From CBDATG01 sp965200145 (GTDB lineage: Bacteria > Chloroflexota > Dehalococcoidia > Lucifugimonadales > Lucifugimonadaceae), in assembly GCA_965200145.1 (NCBI GenBank), contig CBDATG010000002.1:620001-684000 (forward strand): a stretch of 64,000 nucleotides of DNA, written 5' to 3'. A program made the position numbers and the translations under genes. The stretch's first letter is position 1. Every line of letters begins with the position of its first letter. Below are positions 52,072 to 59,974 of the stretch, one piece after another. Under the pieces are notes generated by a model, which worked only from the letters and a program-made list of their open reading frames with translations, did no database searches and was not told the DNA's origin.

Positions 52072-53255
52072 CACGGTTTCGTTATCTAACAGCCGGTGAG
52101 TCGCACGGTCCCGGGCTCACCGTCATCGTTGAGGGTGTGCCCGCCGGTCTGGCGTTTGACGAAGAGTACGTCGAGACGCAGATGGCGCGCCGTCAGAAGG
52201 GATACGGCTCTGGCGGCAGGATGAAGATAGAGAAAGACCGCGCAGAGATTCGTGCCGGCGTGCGTCACGGTATGACCCTCGGCTCGCCGATCGCGATGTG
52301 GATTGAGAACAAGGATTTCGCCAATTGGCGTGACGCCATGTCCGTAGCCGATGTTGGACCCGAAGTTGACCGCAAGACGCACACTCGCGTTGTGCCTGGC
52401 CATGCCGACTTTCCCGGTGCGCTGAAGTATCAGCACAGCGACCTACGCAACGTGTTGGAACGCGCCAGCGCCCGCGAGACTGCCGCAAGGGTAGCCGCCG
52501 CCACCGTCGCCAGGCGCATTCTGGAGCATTTCGGCGTCGACATCCGATCCCATGTCATCAGCTGCGGCGACCAACGCGCTCCCGTAGCAGACCCGTCCGA
52601 CATAGATTGGTCGGCAGTAGAAGCCTCGGAAGTGCGTGCTTGGGATGACGATGCCGATGCCAGATTTCGCGCTGCGATTGACACCGCTAAAGCCGAGCGC
52701 ACCACTATCGGCGGCGTGATGCAGGTGATCGCATTCAACCCGCCCGTCGGATTGGGCAGCCACGTCATGTGGGACCGCAAGCTCGATGGCAGATTGGCGC
52801 AAGCGATGATGTCGATCAACGCAGTCAAAGGCGTAGAGATCGGTAACGGTTTCGGCAACACCGCCAAGTTCGGGCGCGATGTGCAGGATGTCATCGTGCC
52901 TGATCCGGATGACCGTCGCCGCTTCCGCCAGCTGACCAATCACGCCGGCGGCATCGAGGGCGGCATGTCTAACGGCAACCCTATCCTCGCACATGTCGCA
53001 GTGAAGCCCATCGCCACGATGACGCGCCCGTTGCCTAGTGTTGACATCAACACCGGCGCCGTGATTGAAGCGGCATACAACCGATCTGACATCTGCCAGA
53101 TAGCTCGCGCCTGTCCGATTGGCGAGGCGATGATGGCGCTGGTGCTGGCAGACGCGTTCTGCGAGAAGTTCGGCGGCGACTCCATCGCCGAAATGCGCGC
53201 CAATTTCGACGCATACACTCTTTCCCATCAGCAGTTTGGCGGCGGTTCGACGTAA
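52068..53255 (+). CDS. aroC: Chorismate synthase
   Basis: FMN-dependent elimination of phosphate from EPSP to give chorismate. 395 residues. The three family signatures are intact: GESHGPGLTVIVEGVPAGL at the N-terminus, RRQKGYGSGGRMKIEKD, and RASARETAARVAAATVARRIL with IGNGFG ... HAGGIEGGMSNG further on. The C-terminal RSDICQIARACPIGEAMMALVLADAF is normal. The ATG overlaps the aroE stop and its own stop overlaps the aroK ATG (TAATG). Confidence 0.97.
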   Translation: MTRFRYLTAGESHGPGLTVIVEGVPAGLAFDEEYVETQMARRQKGYGSGGRMKIEKDRAEIRAGVRHGMTLGSPIAMWIENKDFANWRDAMSVADVGPEVDRKTHTRVVPGHADFPGALKYQHSDLRNVLERASARETAARVAAATVARRILEHFGVDIRSHVISCGDQRAPVADPSDIDWSAVEASEVRAWDDDADARFRAAIDTAKAERTTIGGVMQVIAFNPPVGLGSHVMWDRKLDGRLAQAMMSINAVKGVEIGNGFGNTAKFGRDVQDVIVPDPDDRRRFRQLTNHAGGIEGGMSNGNPILAHVAVKPIATMTRPLPSVDINTGAVIEAAYNRSDICQIARACPIGEAMMALVLADAFCEKFGGDSIAEMRANFDAYTLSHQQFGGGST

Positions 53256-53815
53256 TGCCCGAGAAAGGCAACCTGTACCTAATCGGTTTCTCTGGCACCG
53301 GTAAGACTATCTCCGGAACGAAAGCGGCTGAGAGGTTGCGACTGCCCTTCGTCGACATGGACGAACTGATTGAGTATCGCACGGGCAAGTCGATACCGGA
53401 GATTTTCGCGGACGACGGCGAGGCGACCTTCCGACAGATGGAGACCGACCTTTTGTTAGAGCTGTCCGACAAACCGAGCCGAGTCGTCTCCACCGGCGGT
53501 GGCGTCCCGACACTGCCTCGCAACCGCGAGATCATGTCCGCCAGCGGCCGAATAGTGTTGCTGACCGCTGAAGTTGAGACGATTCGTGCCAGATTGGAAG
53601 CCACAGCGAGCCGCGGCCGAAACGTGCGCCCTATGTTGGGCGAAGAGATCGAATCTGAACGCATCCTAGAACTGCTGACCGAACGCAATCAGGCGTACAG
53701 CTGCGCGCACGGGTCTGTGGAAACTGATGGCAAGAGCCACACCGAAGTCGGCGATGCGATAGCAGACCTTTGGCGCACCCTGCGCCAGCAGCCCGGCACA
53801 GCGAACCCAACATGA
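53255..53815 (+). CDS. aroK: Shikimate kinase
   Basis: Phosphorylates shikimate at O3. 186 residues. Walker A is GFSGTGKTISGTKAA near residue 10; the shikimate-binding FVDMDELIEYRTGKSIPEIF follows, then FRQMETDLLLEL and the Gly-rich VVSTGGGVPTL. The lid region holds NVRPMLGEE and ERNQAYSCAH. Overlaps aroC by one base; aroB begins 2 bases after its stop. Confidence 0.96.
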   Translation: MPEKGNLYLIGFSGTGKTISGTKAAERLRLPFVDMDELIEYRTGKSIPEIFADDGEATFRQMETDLLLELSDKPSRVVSTGGGVPTLPRNREIMSASGRIVLLTAEVETIRARLEATASRGRNVRPMLGEEIESERILELLTERNQAYSCAHGSVETDGKSHTEVGDAIADLWRTLRQQPGTANPT

Positions 53816-53816
53816 T

Positions 53817-54932
53817 ATGCCAAAGGACTACCACGATGACCCTCGGCTAGCGACGATCGTCAATACGTCGCAGGGTGACTACCCCGTCATCGTTGGCAGC
53901 GGGACTGTCTCAGACATCGGCGAGTACATGCGGCAGTTGGGTATCAGCGGACGCGCATTCCTACTTGCTGACTACTGCATGTTTCCCGTGCTAGTTCGTC
54001 AACTGCATGAGGCACTGGAATCCGGCGGGTACGAGACCAACGCGCTCATCATCGAACTCGGCGAGGCGCGCAAAACTTTAGAAACTGCCGCGCGCATCTA
54101 CGAGTGGTTGGCGAAACTGCGTGCAGAACGCATCGACTGTCTCGTCGCTATGGGCGGCGGAGTCACTTCCGATATCGTGGGATTCGTTGCCGCGTCCTGG
54201 TTGCGTGGTGTGCCAGTGGTGCATGTGCCTACTACGTTGGCATCAATGGTTGACGCGTCGATCGGCGGGAAGACGGCTGTTAACCTGCCAGCCGGGAAGA
54301 ACCTCGTCGGTGCCTTCAAGCAACCCAAGCTGGTATTGGACGACATCGACCTGCTCAAGACGCTGGGTAACCGAGAACTCGCGTCTGGTTGGGCCGAGGC
54401 GGTGAAACACGCGCTGATACTCGATGCAGAATTGCTTGACCTATTTGAGTCGTCCGCTGCGGAGATTACCGACCTGTCGACTGCGCTCGCCGTGGATGTA
54501 ATTCGTCGCTCCGTTCGCATCAAGGCAGAGGTCGTCTCAGCCGATGAGTTTGAGACCGGCGACCAACGCGTCCTACTCAACTACGGACACACTATCGGCC
54601 ACGCCATCGAGGCGATAACAGAGTACGGCAAATTCCTGCACGGCGAGGCTGTCAGCGTCGGCATGATGGTAGTGGCGCACATAGCGGCCCGTCTCGGCAT
54701 GATTGACGACGAGCTGGTGGATCGTCAGCGCGCGTTGCTTCAGCGGTATGACCTGCCCGTGTCCGCCGTTGGCTTGTGCCCCGACGAACTGATCGCCGCC
54801 ACGAAACTCGACAAGAAAAGCAGATCGGGGAACATCCGTTGGGTGCTGCTGGAAGGTCCGGGACTCGCCACAACTCGGTCTGATGTCCCCGAAGCTGTGG
54901 TGCGGTCTGCCCTAGCCCAAGTCGTTACCTAG
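53817..54932 (+). CDS. aroB: 3-dehydroquinate synthase
   Basis: NAD- and zinc-dependent cyclisation of DAHP to 3-dehydroquinate. 371 residues. ALIIELGEARKTLETAARIYEWLAKLRAERID, AMGGGVTSDIVGFVAASWLRGVPVVHVPTTLASMVDASIGGKTAVN and FKQPKLVLDDIDLLKTL are characteristic. The metal ligands are Glu in SGWAEAVKHALI, His in NYGHTIGHAIEA and His in FLHGEAVSVGM. Last gene of the aroE-C-K-B run; aroA, aroQ and the DAHP synthase gene are not in the window. Confidence 0.97.
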   Translation: MPKDYHDDPRLATIVNTSQGDYPVIVGSGTVSDIGEYMRQLGISGRAFLLADYCMFPVLVRQLHEALESGGYETNALIIELGEARKTLETAARIYEWLAKLRAERIDCLVAMGGGVTSDIVGFVAASWLRGVPVVHVPTTLASMVDASIGGKTAVNLPAGKNLVGAFKQPKLVLDDIDLLKTLGNRELASGWAEAVKHALILDAELLDLFESSAAEITDLSTALAVDVIRRSVRIKAEVVSADEFETGDQRVLLNYGHTIGHAIEAITEYGKFLHGEAVSVGMMVVAHIAARLGMIDDELVDRQRALLQRYDLPVSAVGLCPDELIAATKLDKKSRSGNIRWVLLEGPGLATTRSDVPEAVVRSALAQVVT

Positions 54933-55001
54933 GCACTAGACAGGGTTGCCGCACGCGAGCCAGCTCAGGTCGCGCACCAGACACCAGTAGCTTGGTCTAC
55001 T

Positions 55002-55277
55002 CTACCCGCCCGCTACTGCCGGCACGATGCTCACCTCGTCGCTGTCTGACAAGGCGGTGGCGATACCATCCATGTATCGAACATCCTCGCTGTTCACATA
55101 GATGTTGACGAAGTGCCTCAGCTCACCGTCATCGTCACACAAGCGCGCCTTCATGCCCGGGAACGATGCGTCAAGCGAGTCGATCAGCTCCGCAACCGTC
55201 GCGCCTTCTGCCGTAACCGTGGACTGCTGATCGGTTAGTCGGCGCAGAGGTGTCGGGATCCTGACTTGGTTCGGCAT
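55002..55277 (-). CDS. MoaD/ThiS-like ubiquitin-fold sulfur-carrier protein
   Basis: 91 residues ending in the carrier-type Gly-Gly (SIVPAVAGG). VRIPTPLRRLT opens the beta-grasp, GATVAELIDSLDASFPGMKARLCDDDGELRHFVNIYVNSEDVRYMDG is the typical MoaD-family middle, and ATALSDSDEVSIVPAVAGG closes it. Such proteins carry sulfur as a C-terminal thiocarboxylate for molybdopterin, cysteine or thiamine synthesis. The extended FVNIYVNSED pattern resembles CysO/MoaD2-type carriers rather than MoaD proper. No partner (MoaE, CysM, ThiF-like) is adjacent. Confidence 0.88.
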   Translation of the reverse strand: MPNQVRIPTPLRRLTDQQSTVTAEGATVAELIDSLDASFPGMKARLCDDDGELRHFVNIYVNSEDVRYMDGIATALSDSDEVSIVPAVAGG

Positions 55278-55520
55278 GATTTGGTCTCGCTTAGGGAAGT
55301 ATCTAGAGTTGAGTTCAGATGTTGCATGACAACGGCGATTTCGATTCTAAACTACGCTCAAACCGCAAACCACGTTGCAGTTAACCCGACCTCCCTGCTA
55401 GGCGGCATGGATCGATCAGCGTCGCAACGGCTTTCCGAATTGCACGCGACTAAAGCTCAGATGGGCATTATCATCTAGTGCCATATCTACATCTTCGCCG
55501 CTAATGCCCTGCCTTCACCG

Positions 55521-56201
55521 ATGAACATCCTTCTCATGTCCGCAACCAGCCGCATCGCCGGCATAATCGCCCAGCAGCTCAGGGCAGACGGACACAGACC
55601 GCTGCTAACCGATGTCGTTGGCAACGGCGACATCGTGCCAAACGAACTTGGACATGGACAGGAGACTGACGCACTCGTAAACCAATTGGACGCGATCATA
55701 CACATCGGGTACGGCGGATTCGCATCGGGTGACGCCAACGCCATGATCGATTTTCACACTCGCTGCGCCTACAACCTGCTATGGGCAGCATCCGATGCAG
55801 GCGTCCCGCTGGTTATCAACATCAGCACGCTTCAACTGATGGACGCATACGAAGAGAACCTGGTCGTAACCGAGAACTGGAAGCCGTTGCCGGATGCCGG
55901 CGATGTCGCTGTGCTGTCAGCACACCTCTGCGAAATCGTTTTCAAGGAGTTCGCGCGAGACGGCAAGCTGAAGATACTAAACCTAAGGCTCGGTTGGCCC
56001 ATCGTTGACGGCGGCAGGAACGCCGCCAACGCCAGCGGAATCCACTCGGCAGTGTGCGCTGACGACATCGGCGCTGCCATCAACGCTGCGATATCCGCAC
56101 CTGCCATCGCACAGTGGCAGGATGTGCACGTCCAGTCTCCCGTGCCACGCCAACGATACACAACCGCCAAGGCAGCGCAAGTGCTGGGCCTGAATATCTA
56201 A
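55521..56201 (+). CDS. NAD-dependent epimerase/dehydratase-like protein, catalytic pair missing
   Basis: 226 residues. The N-terminal MNILLMSATSRIAGIIAQQLRADGH is a loose Rossmann start (S-A-T-x-x-I-A-G rather than GxxGxxG). IIHIGYGGF, INISTLQLMDAYEE and LNLRLGWPIVDG follow the extended-SDR plan. Where the YxxxK catalytic pair should be, the sequence is VLSAHLCEIVF, so both Tyr and Lys are absent. It may bind a nucleotide without extended-SDR catalysis. Together with the next gene, 57 bases away, it forms a pair of distantly related proteins, probably cotranscribed. Confidence 0.75.
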   Translation: MNILLMSATSRIAGIIAQQLRADGHRPLLTDVVGNGDIVPNELGHGQETDALVNQLDAIIHIGYGGFASGDANAMIDFHTRCAYNLLWAASDAGVPLVINISTLQLMDAYEENLVVTENWKPLPDAGDVAVLSAHLCEIVFKEFARDGKLKILNLRLGWPIVDGGRNAANASGIHSAVCADDIGAAINAAISAPAIAQWQDVHVQSPVPRQRYTTAKAAQVLGLNI

Positions 56202-56258
56202 TCGTCGATCGCAACCAGTAAGGTTTAGCCGCGCACTGGCGCAGGAGAATTGCAACAC

Positions 56259-57050
56259 ATGAAGACGCTGATACTCGGAGGATGCGGGATGCTCGGACCT
56301 TGGGTCGTCAAGGCACTCAAGAAGCGTCACGAAATCCGGTTGACCGACATCAACGATCCCGGCGACGCGTACGACGGCGAGTTCCGCAAACTGAGCGTCG
56401 ACGACATGGACGGTGTCGTAGCAGCCGCTGAGGGAATGGATGCCATCATCAACCTCTCGGTGCTACGGCCGCACAGGCAGATCGCGTTTGATGTCAACAC
56501 TCGAGGAAACTTCAACATGATGGTCGCCGCCAAGACGCATGGCATCAAGCGAGTCATAAACACAGGTCCGCACTTCCAACTGGTCGGCGAGCAGTACGAG
56601 GATTGGGACTTCGAACTCAACCCAGACATGCCGCCCGCATTCGGAACACGCCTCTACGCTCACTCAAAGGGGCTCGGCCAAGAGATATGCCGCGTCTTCA
56701 GCGACACTTATGGCATCTACGTCATCACGATGCTCTACTACAACATGCGACACACATGGAACTGGGGGATGGGACACGGCGCAGAGCATGCTACGCCGCA
56801 CAATGACATGACACCGTTCACAACCGCCTGGACAGACTGCGGCACAGCAATCCTGGCCGCGCTTGAAGTGCCGCTATCCAAGCTGCCATCGCGCTGCGAG
56901 ACGTTCTTCACCTTCCCCGAGACACCGCATCACAAGTTCAACAGCGAAAAGACACGCCGCATCCTAGGCTGGCAACCGAGGTATACGCTAGAGACGCTCT
57001 GGAACAAGCCGCCGATGCAACCGCCGAGCCACCAGCACGGCGGGTGGTGA
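56259..57050 (+). CDS. NAD(P)-dependent epimerase/dehydratase family oxidoreductase
   Basis: 263 residues from the ATG at 56259, which has CAGGAGA 11 bases upstream; a TTG three codons earlier is less likely. LILGGCGMLGPWVVKALKK is the GxxGxxG nucleotide loop, DAIINLSVLRP and NTRGNFNMMVAAKTHGIKRVINTGPHFQ give the extended SDR core, and YAHSKGLGQEICRVF has the YxxxK pair. The C-terminus, RRILGWQPRYTLETL, is the usual ending of sugar-nucleotide epimerase-like enzymes. The substrate cannot be deduced. Confidence 0.85.
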   Translation: MKTLILGGCGMLGPWVVKALKKRHEIRLTDINDPGDAYDGEFRKLSVDDMDGVVAAAEGMDAIINLSVLRPHRQIAFDVNTRGNFNMMVAAKTHGIKRVINTGPHFQLVGEQYEDWDFELNPDMPPAFGTRLYAHSKGLGQEICRVFSDTYGIYVITMLYYNMRHTWNWGMGHGAEHATPHNDMTPFTTAWTDCGTAILAALEVPLSKLPSRCETFFTFPETPHHKFNSEKTRRILGWQPRYTLETLWNKPPMQPPSHQHGGW

Positions 57051-57128
57051 GGGCAACCCGCCCGACGCTATCGCACGAATCCAGGTTCAGGTCGCGCTCC
57101 ATCGCACGTGGATGTTCGCGCCGTTGCC

Positions 57129-57362
57129 CTATCGTCGACTGTCTCCTAGCTCGCACTCATAGCGATTCTCGGTCGACTGGCAGGCTACTTCTGAACTGTT
57201 AGCAGCTTGATCACTCAACTCAAATCGTGTTAAGTTGATTAGCGCTATCGCACATAGCAACAAGATCAGGACCAGAAAGAACAGGAACGCCCCGACCGCG
57301 AACGCTAAGAAGCGAACCGTCGCCATCAGCCCGTTGGAGTGTTTCTTCTTTAGAGGATTCAT
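57129..57362 (-). CDS. Small single-pass membrane protein
   Basis: 77 residues from the ATG at 57362 (MNPLKKKHSNGLM). One long hydrophobic segment at residues about 13-43 (ATVRFLAFAVGAFLFFLVL, then ILLLCAIALINL) is followed by a hydrophilic tail with two cysteines (VACQSTENRYECELGDSRR) that would lie outside. The frame extends upstream to 57539 but overlaps the lipoprotein gene there, so the short form is preferred. No family recognised. It is the last gene of the surface cluster on the minus strand. Confidence 0.55.
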   Translation of the reverse strand: MNPLKKKHSNGLMATVRFLAFAVGAFLFFLVLILLLCAIALINLTRFELSDQAANSSEVACQSTENRYECELGDSRR

Positions 57363-57375
57363 TTGCGACCGCCAC

Positions 57376-58404
57376 TCACCGCGCATTTGGCGGTCGCATT
57401 GGCGGAAGCGTGGGATGATCGTACGCGCCAATTTCCTGGTAGTAATCCGACAGCCGTAACGCATCCTGTACCAGCATCGGCGTGTCCGCGCCGACTCCGA
57501 TCCGGCCAGACGTGCGTTCACGTCGCGACACATCTGCATCGGCGATCAGGCGCCGGAATTCGTCCAGCGGTGCCATGAGATGCGAATCGTCATACTCCAA
57601 ATCTTCGACATTTTCGTAATATTTCGCATCCGGTGAGATAACACGCACGATGCCATCTTCACCCCGTTGCACACCCCACAGGGAGTACGACATCCAAGAT
57701 TCCACCGCGGCTGAGTACGACGGTGCAAGCCACACCACCCACTCAGGACCAATGAAGTGATCGGACACCGCATTGCGCTGTCCTTCCAACAGTTCCTGGA
57801 TGTTCGGGATGATGAGCTCTGCTTCGTCGGAGTAGGGAAGCCCAGCGGCAGCAAGCATCACAGTTACCGATGCACCACCCTTGCCAACCATGTATTCGTG
57901 CACCTGCAATCTGGCGAAACACATCCAGTGGGAGACGGTAGGACCTAGATGAATCGGTTGACCCGGCTCGGGTTCTGGGATCCCGAGGTCGGCGTAGTCA
58001 AGCGACCATGCAGGAAATAGCACGGGGACACCTTGGCACACCAGTGAATCCTCTTCGAATCGGCCGCGCGCAACGATATGTGTCGCACTCACCAGATCCC
58101 AATTCGGAACTTCATCTAGGTCCCAAACACCCCAGGAGTTAAACAGCACCTCTTCCAGACTGTAAGGTCGATCGGGCAACACCGAAGACCCTTGAGAAAA
58201 ACCCTGAAACTCAACATCCCGATCTGGATCGCACGGGTCGAAACCACCGGATGCAGCGGCACACGGCTCAATGCGTGCTTCAAAGTAATCTGCAGCAGGT
58301 GTCACCGCCGACCCTGTCGTCCCATTACACGCTACAACCAACGCAACGCACAATCCCATCCCAGATATGAGCAGTCGAAGATGATGAATCAGTGAGGACG
58401 ACAT
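57376..58404 (-). CDS. Predicted lipoprotein, paralogue of the next gene upstream
   Basis: 342 residues from the ATG at 58404, supported by GGAG 4 bases upstream. The signal peptide has lipobox LVVAC (Cys near residue 26). The mature domain shares a series of landmarks with the 58473-59963 protein: PC..., a VARGRFEEDSLVC strand, CFARLQVHEYMVGKG, LWGVQRGEDGIVRV, GRIGVGADTPMLVQDA and EIGAYDHPTLPPM. It lacks the fibronectin type III domains of its paralogue and ends soon after GAYD. Four or more cysteines suggest disulfides. Function unknown; it belongs to the surface cluster. Confidence 0.75.
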   Translation of the reverse strand: MSSSLIHHLRLLISGMGLCVALVVACNGTTGSAVTPAADYFEARIEPCAAASGGFDPCDPDRDVEFQGFSQGSSVLPDRPYSLEEVLFNSWGVWDLDEVPNWDLVSATHIVARGRFEEDSLVCQGVPVLFPAWSLDYADLGIPEPEPGQPIHLGPTVSHWMCFARLQVHEYMVGKGGASVTVMLAAAGLPYSDEAELIIPNIQELLEGQRNAVSDHFIGPEWVVWLAPSYSAAVESWMSYSLWGVQRGEDGIVRVISPDAKYYENVEDLEYDDSHLMAPLDEFRRLIADADVSRRERTSGRIGVGADTPMLVQDALRLSDYYQEIGAYDHPTLPPMRPPNAR

Positions 58405-58472
58405 AACACTCCATGAGGCACTACGGCAAGCAACGGCACTGCATAGCAAGCCGGCGGTGCGCCACGCTACCC

Positions 58473-59963
58473 CTAAGGCACGCGCAGCACGTACGGTGCT
58501 GACGGCGGACTCGCTGACCAGCCGTTCAACGCCACTACGCGGTACGTGTAGGTCGCGCCGGATTGCAGATTCCAGTCCGTGCTGTTCAGGTAGTCCGTCG
58601 ATAGATTGTCACTTAGCGCGACCCACGCACCGTTCCCTACCTTGCGGTCGATTCGGTAGCCCGTCACGTACGATGTCGGCGGCGCATACCACTCCAGGTC
58701 AGCCTCGTTGCCCGGTTCCAGCGACACGTACAAACCCGTCGGCGCATTCGGCGCACCGTTGCGGATCACCGCCGTCCCGGAAGGCGGACTCTCGCCATGC
58801 TCATTCACCGCGATAACCGTGTAGGTGTACTCCGCACCAGCGATCGGAAGGTGTCGATCAGTCACCTCCACGAACTCCGACGGGATCTCAGCGACGACGA
58901 TCTCGTTGCCCAAGCTGTCGACGCGCATTATCTTGTAGGTCGTGACCTGCGAGCTGACAGGAGCCGTCCACGCCAGGTCGACCTCCGGTTGCGGGTCTGT
59001 CCACAGCACTCCGTAGAAGTCCGTGGGAGGCAATGGCAGGCTGGGCGATGGCGGAGGTGCAATGGGCGTAATGCCGGGGACATCGTATGCTCCTAACTCC
59101 CTCAATTGGGCAAGCAATGTATCCCGATGCGCGTCTGCAACGATCTTCGGGCTGGTTGCTCCGGCCGCAACTCGCCCTCCAAACTCGCTGGATACTTTGG
59201 CGTGGGCGTCGCGCATCTTCCGCTGTAGCAACTCTAACGGGTACTCGAAGTCCGCTGTGTTCTCGCCGTCCCCGAAGACTTCGATCCACCATGAGACACC
59301 CACGATCGTCCCGTCATCCCGGCGTTGGACGTCCCAGAGGTTGTCAATGTGCCAGGCACCGTGTACCAAGTTATGTGGTCCCACAAGGTTAAACACGAAC
59401 TCAATGCCCTCAATCGACCTGCTGATCCGCTTCTCAAAGGTCTCGAAATACTTCGTTGTGCCGAATCCGTCGACGGCCGTGGAGACTCCGGGAACCCAGC
59501 CGACGACGACCTCTAATCTTGAGGGCCCGCGATTCACTACGTACTCGCGGGCCGCGATATCAACGTAGCAAACGATGATTGCCGTTTGATGGCCGAGTTT
59601 CCTGAAGTCTCCCGCATCGAACTGCCATGCGTTGATATCCGTGCATCGGGTCGAGTTGGGAACTACAGTCCCACGCAGGACCACTTGGGGCGTTCCTGCT
59701 GCCCCGTACTTCCAGTCCCGTCTGAACTCCTCCTCCGGCTCGAGAGGCAATGATCCCAGGACCGATCGCGAGTAGTTTCGAGAAGCATCCGGGTACGTGT
59801 CAATCGACCAAGGTATCCTGCGTTCGCAAGGCTCATTCAACGCACCTTCGAATGGCACGCAAGCCGGCAATGCATCATCCATGAAGGAACGATCGGACGA
59901 ACCGCACGACATGAACACCCATGCAGATACCGCCAAGAGTGTCGTCAACACCAGAAGTTTCAT
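58473..59963 (-). CDS. Predicted lipoprotein with two C-terminal fibronectin type III domains
   Basis: 496 residues from the ATG at 59963, which has GAGGT 8 bases upstream; an ATG at 59978 overlapping the upstream stop is the alternative. Lipobox VFMSC. Residues about 30-310 form the same unknown domain as the 57376-58404 protein (VVLRGTVVPNSTRC, CYVDIAAREYVVNRGP, LWDVQRRDDGTIVGV, GGRVAAGATSPKIVADA, ELGAYDVPGITP). After a Pro-rich linker come two FnIII domains: DLAWTAPVSSQVTTYKIMR ... YTYTVIAVNEHGESPPS, and DLEWYAPPTSYVTGYRIDR ... YTYRVVALNGWSASPPS. It probably binds a partner or polymer at the cell surface. It directly follows the giant protease gene. Confidence 0.8.
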   Translation of the reverse strand: MKLLVLTTLLAVSAWVFMSCGSSDRSFMDDALPACVPFEGALNEPCERRIPWSIDTYPDASRNYSRSVLGSLPLEPEEEFRRDWKYGAAGTPQVVLRGTVVPNSTRCTDINAWQFDAGDFRKLGHQTAIIVCYVDIAAREYVVNRGPSRLEVVVGWVPGVSTAVDGFGTTKYFETFEKRISRSIEGIEFVFNLVGPHNLVHGAWHIDNLWDVQRRDDGTIVGVSWWIEVFGDGENTADFEYPLELLQRKMRDAHAKVSSEFGGRVAAGATSPKIVADAHRDTLLAQLRELGAYDVPGITPIAPPPSPSLPLPPTDFYGVLWTDPQPEVDLAWTAPVSSQVTTYKIMRVDSLGNEIVVAEIPSEFVEVTDRHLPIAGAEYTYTVIAVNEHGESPPSGTAVIRNGAPNAPTGLYVSLEPGNEADLEWYAPPTSYVTGYRIDRKVGNGAWVALSDNLSTDYLNSTDWNLQSGATYTYRVVALNGWSASPPSAPYVLRVP

Positions 59964-59974
59964 GTCAAGTAACC

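Noticed and set aside
55266..55478. Possible 70-residue gene on the plus strand between the MoaD-like gene and the epimerase-like gene
   Set aside because: No ribosome site, overlaps the MoaD-like start, and the sequence has no family character.
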